This document shows positions 28,897 to 29,523 of a stretch of DNA of 29,523 nt, piece after piece. Source of the stretch: a virus; the IMG/VR virus record IMGVR_UViG_3300045995_000096, positions 1 through 29,523 of that record; one strand, written 5' to 3'. The notes below the pieces were generated by a model. That model was not told the origin of the DNA. It searched no databases and saw only the letters and a list, made by a program, of their open reading frames with translations. Position numbers and translations under genes: made by a program. Within the stretch, counting starts at the first letter, position 1. Every line of letters begins with the position of its first letter.

Positions 28897-29204
28897 TCGC
28901 GCTTCATATCAATGATAAGAGTAGTAGCATTACTACTCTTTTCTTTGATTTCTAACGTCCTCAAGTCAGGCATACATTTGCGCAATATAGTTGTGAATAT
29001 ATCTGCCTGGAACTTTAACCTAGGTAAGTCTTCGATGTCACAAGTCTTTGACTGCTTACCAAGATCGAGCAGACCAAGGATTGCTGCCTCAGGGTCGAGT
29101 TTTTCTCTTAACTCTTCAGCTCTTAAGCCAGCTTTTACTTTCTTTTCACTTAGTATCATTCCGTTGACTTTTCTCATAGTCTCCGGCCAATTGATAGTTT
29201 CCAT
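28893..29204 (-). CDS. Small terminase-like or DNA-binding protein (tentative)
   Basis: A 103-residue helical protein read leftward. Residues 1-35 are basic and helical (NGMILSEKKVKAGLRAEELR); the C-terminal half (LPRLKFQADIFTTILRKCMP then DLRTLEIKEK) recalls small terminase-type or phage DNA-binding proteins. GGAG with AAAAATC spacing precedes the ATG. It is upstream of terL in the same direction but 1.8 kb away with three + genes between. If it is the small terminase, it would be separated from terL; otherwise it is an unknown regulator next to the iteron cluster. Confidence 0.55.
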   Translation of the reverse strand: METINWPETMRKVNGMILSEKKVKAGLRAEELREKLDPEAAILGLLDLGKQSKTCDIEDLPRLKFQADIFTTILRKCMPDLRTLEIKEKSSNATTLIIDMKRD

Positions 29205-29242
29205 GATTTTTCTCCAAAATATGCCTAAAAAATGTCTCGAAT

Positions 29243-29487
29243 GGTTCCCCCCTGTTCCCCTATAAAGTCTATATAAATCAATGATTTAGATCATAGGGAA
29301 CCGGGGAACCAGGTAAAAAAACTAGATCTATATATTTATTTTAGATTTTAAATACCAAGATAGAGATAATAATGGTTCCCTTGGTTCCCTATCTATATTT
29401 CTTCTTATAAATCAATCACTTACATGGCTCATAAAGGGGAACCATTACCAGTTCCCTACCAGTTCCCTCAGTTCCCTCAGTTCCCTA
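29243..29487. repeat. Cluster of GTTCCC/GGGAAC iterons (possible origin or regulator array)
   Basis: No gene is visible in 29205-29523. GTTCCC occurs near 29244, 29254, 29375, 29384, 29451, 29462, 29471 and 29480, and the reverse GGGAAC near 29297, 29305 and 29438: eleven copies by eye. The last four AGTTCCCT copies are 9-11 nt apart in one orientation; earlier ones are paired or inverted. AT-rich DNA lies between (29311-29370). Iterons plus AT-rich DNA suggest an initiator-protein site or replication origin. No initiator gene is seen in the window. Confidence 0.75.
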
Positions 29488-29523
29488 CCAGCCATTTTCT
29501 CTATTCTGTATATACTATCACGT

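Noticed and set aside
1-29523. tRNA genes, integrase or lysogeny genes
   Set aside because: I saw no cloverleaf with a T-loop motif and no integrase, excisionase or CI-like repressor; a lytic life style is suggested but genes outside the window could change that.

Overview
The window is part of a tailed-phage genome, most likely a short-tailed (podovirus-type) phage of a Gram-negative, probably proteobacterial, host. Evidence for this: a large terminase, a P22-type portal, a scaffold, an SU10/DUF5309-type HK97-fold capsid protein, a gp4-like adaptor, a nozzle-like beta protein and a set of Gln/Gly-rich ejection proteins, with no tape measure or tail sheath. Lysis uses an M15 peptidase and a GTA-type holin. 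Promoters resemble host sigma70 sites. No DNA or RNA polymerase, integrase or repressor is visible. The first gene is cut by the window edge, so the genome continues to the left.

Region 1 (1-6800, + strand): a tightly overlapping operon. It begins with small unknown proteins, then a nucleotide-metabolism block: nucleoside deoxyribosyltransferase, HD 5'-nucleotidase-like protein, DUF3310-like small protein, divergent ThyX-like enzyme, all-alpha dUTPase/MazG-like protein and deoxycytidylate deaminase. A sigma70-like promoter at 3588-3616 starts a second small unit that ends at a rho-independent terminator (4052-4080). An ATP-dependent DNA ligase, two tiny membrane proteins and four unknown proteins follow, up to a second terminator (6773-6798).

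Region 2 (6796-27106, - strand): the virion and lysis genes, read from right to left from a near-consensus TTGACA-17-TATGAT promoter at 27139-27167. The order is terL, RMF/CrpP-like peptide, portal, small protein, scaffold, capsid, three small proteins (one with a PASTA-like domain), SGNH-esterase tail protein, lysis block (holin, DUF7338-like membrane protein, M15 endolysin, coiled-coil membrane protein, Tad2/DUF2829-like protein, tiny membrane peptide), adaptor, tail fibre, nozzle, small tail proteins, gp13/GNAT-like protein and four ejection proteins. Two small - strand genes follow a separate leader at 7140-7196.

Region 3 (27107-29523): a compact control region with little coding sequence. 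It holds three 40-45 nt repeats with T-runs, three GAAA(A)CTCCTCTGAC repeats, a 16-bp inverted repeat, a + strand sigma70-like promoter, a 57-nt element shared with 7140-7196, tandem hairpin operators and a (CTAATCAAT)5 leader. Three small + genes and one - gene (possible small terminase) lie here. It ends in a cluster of GTTCCC/GGGAAC repeats that looks like an origin or a regulatory iteron array.

The left block can supply and sanitise dUMP/dTMP and possibly modified nucleotides, and ligase serves replication. The - operon builds the particle and lyses the cell. The least explained parts are the control region, the ThyX variant, and two small proteins with counter-defence or host-takeover potential (Tad2-like and RMF/CrpP-like).
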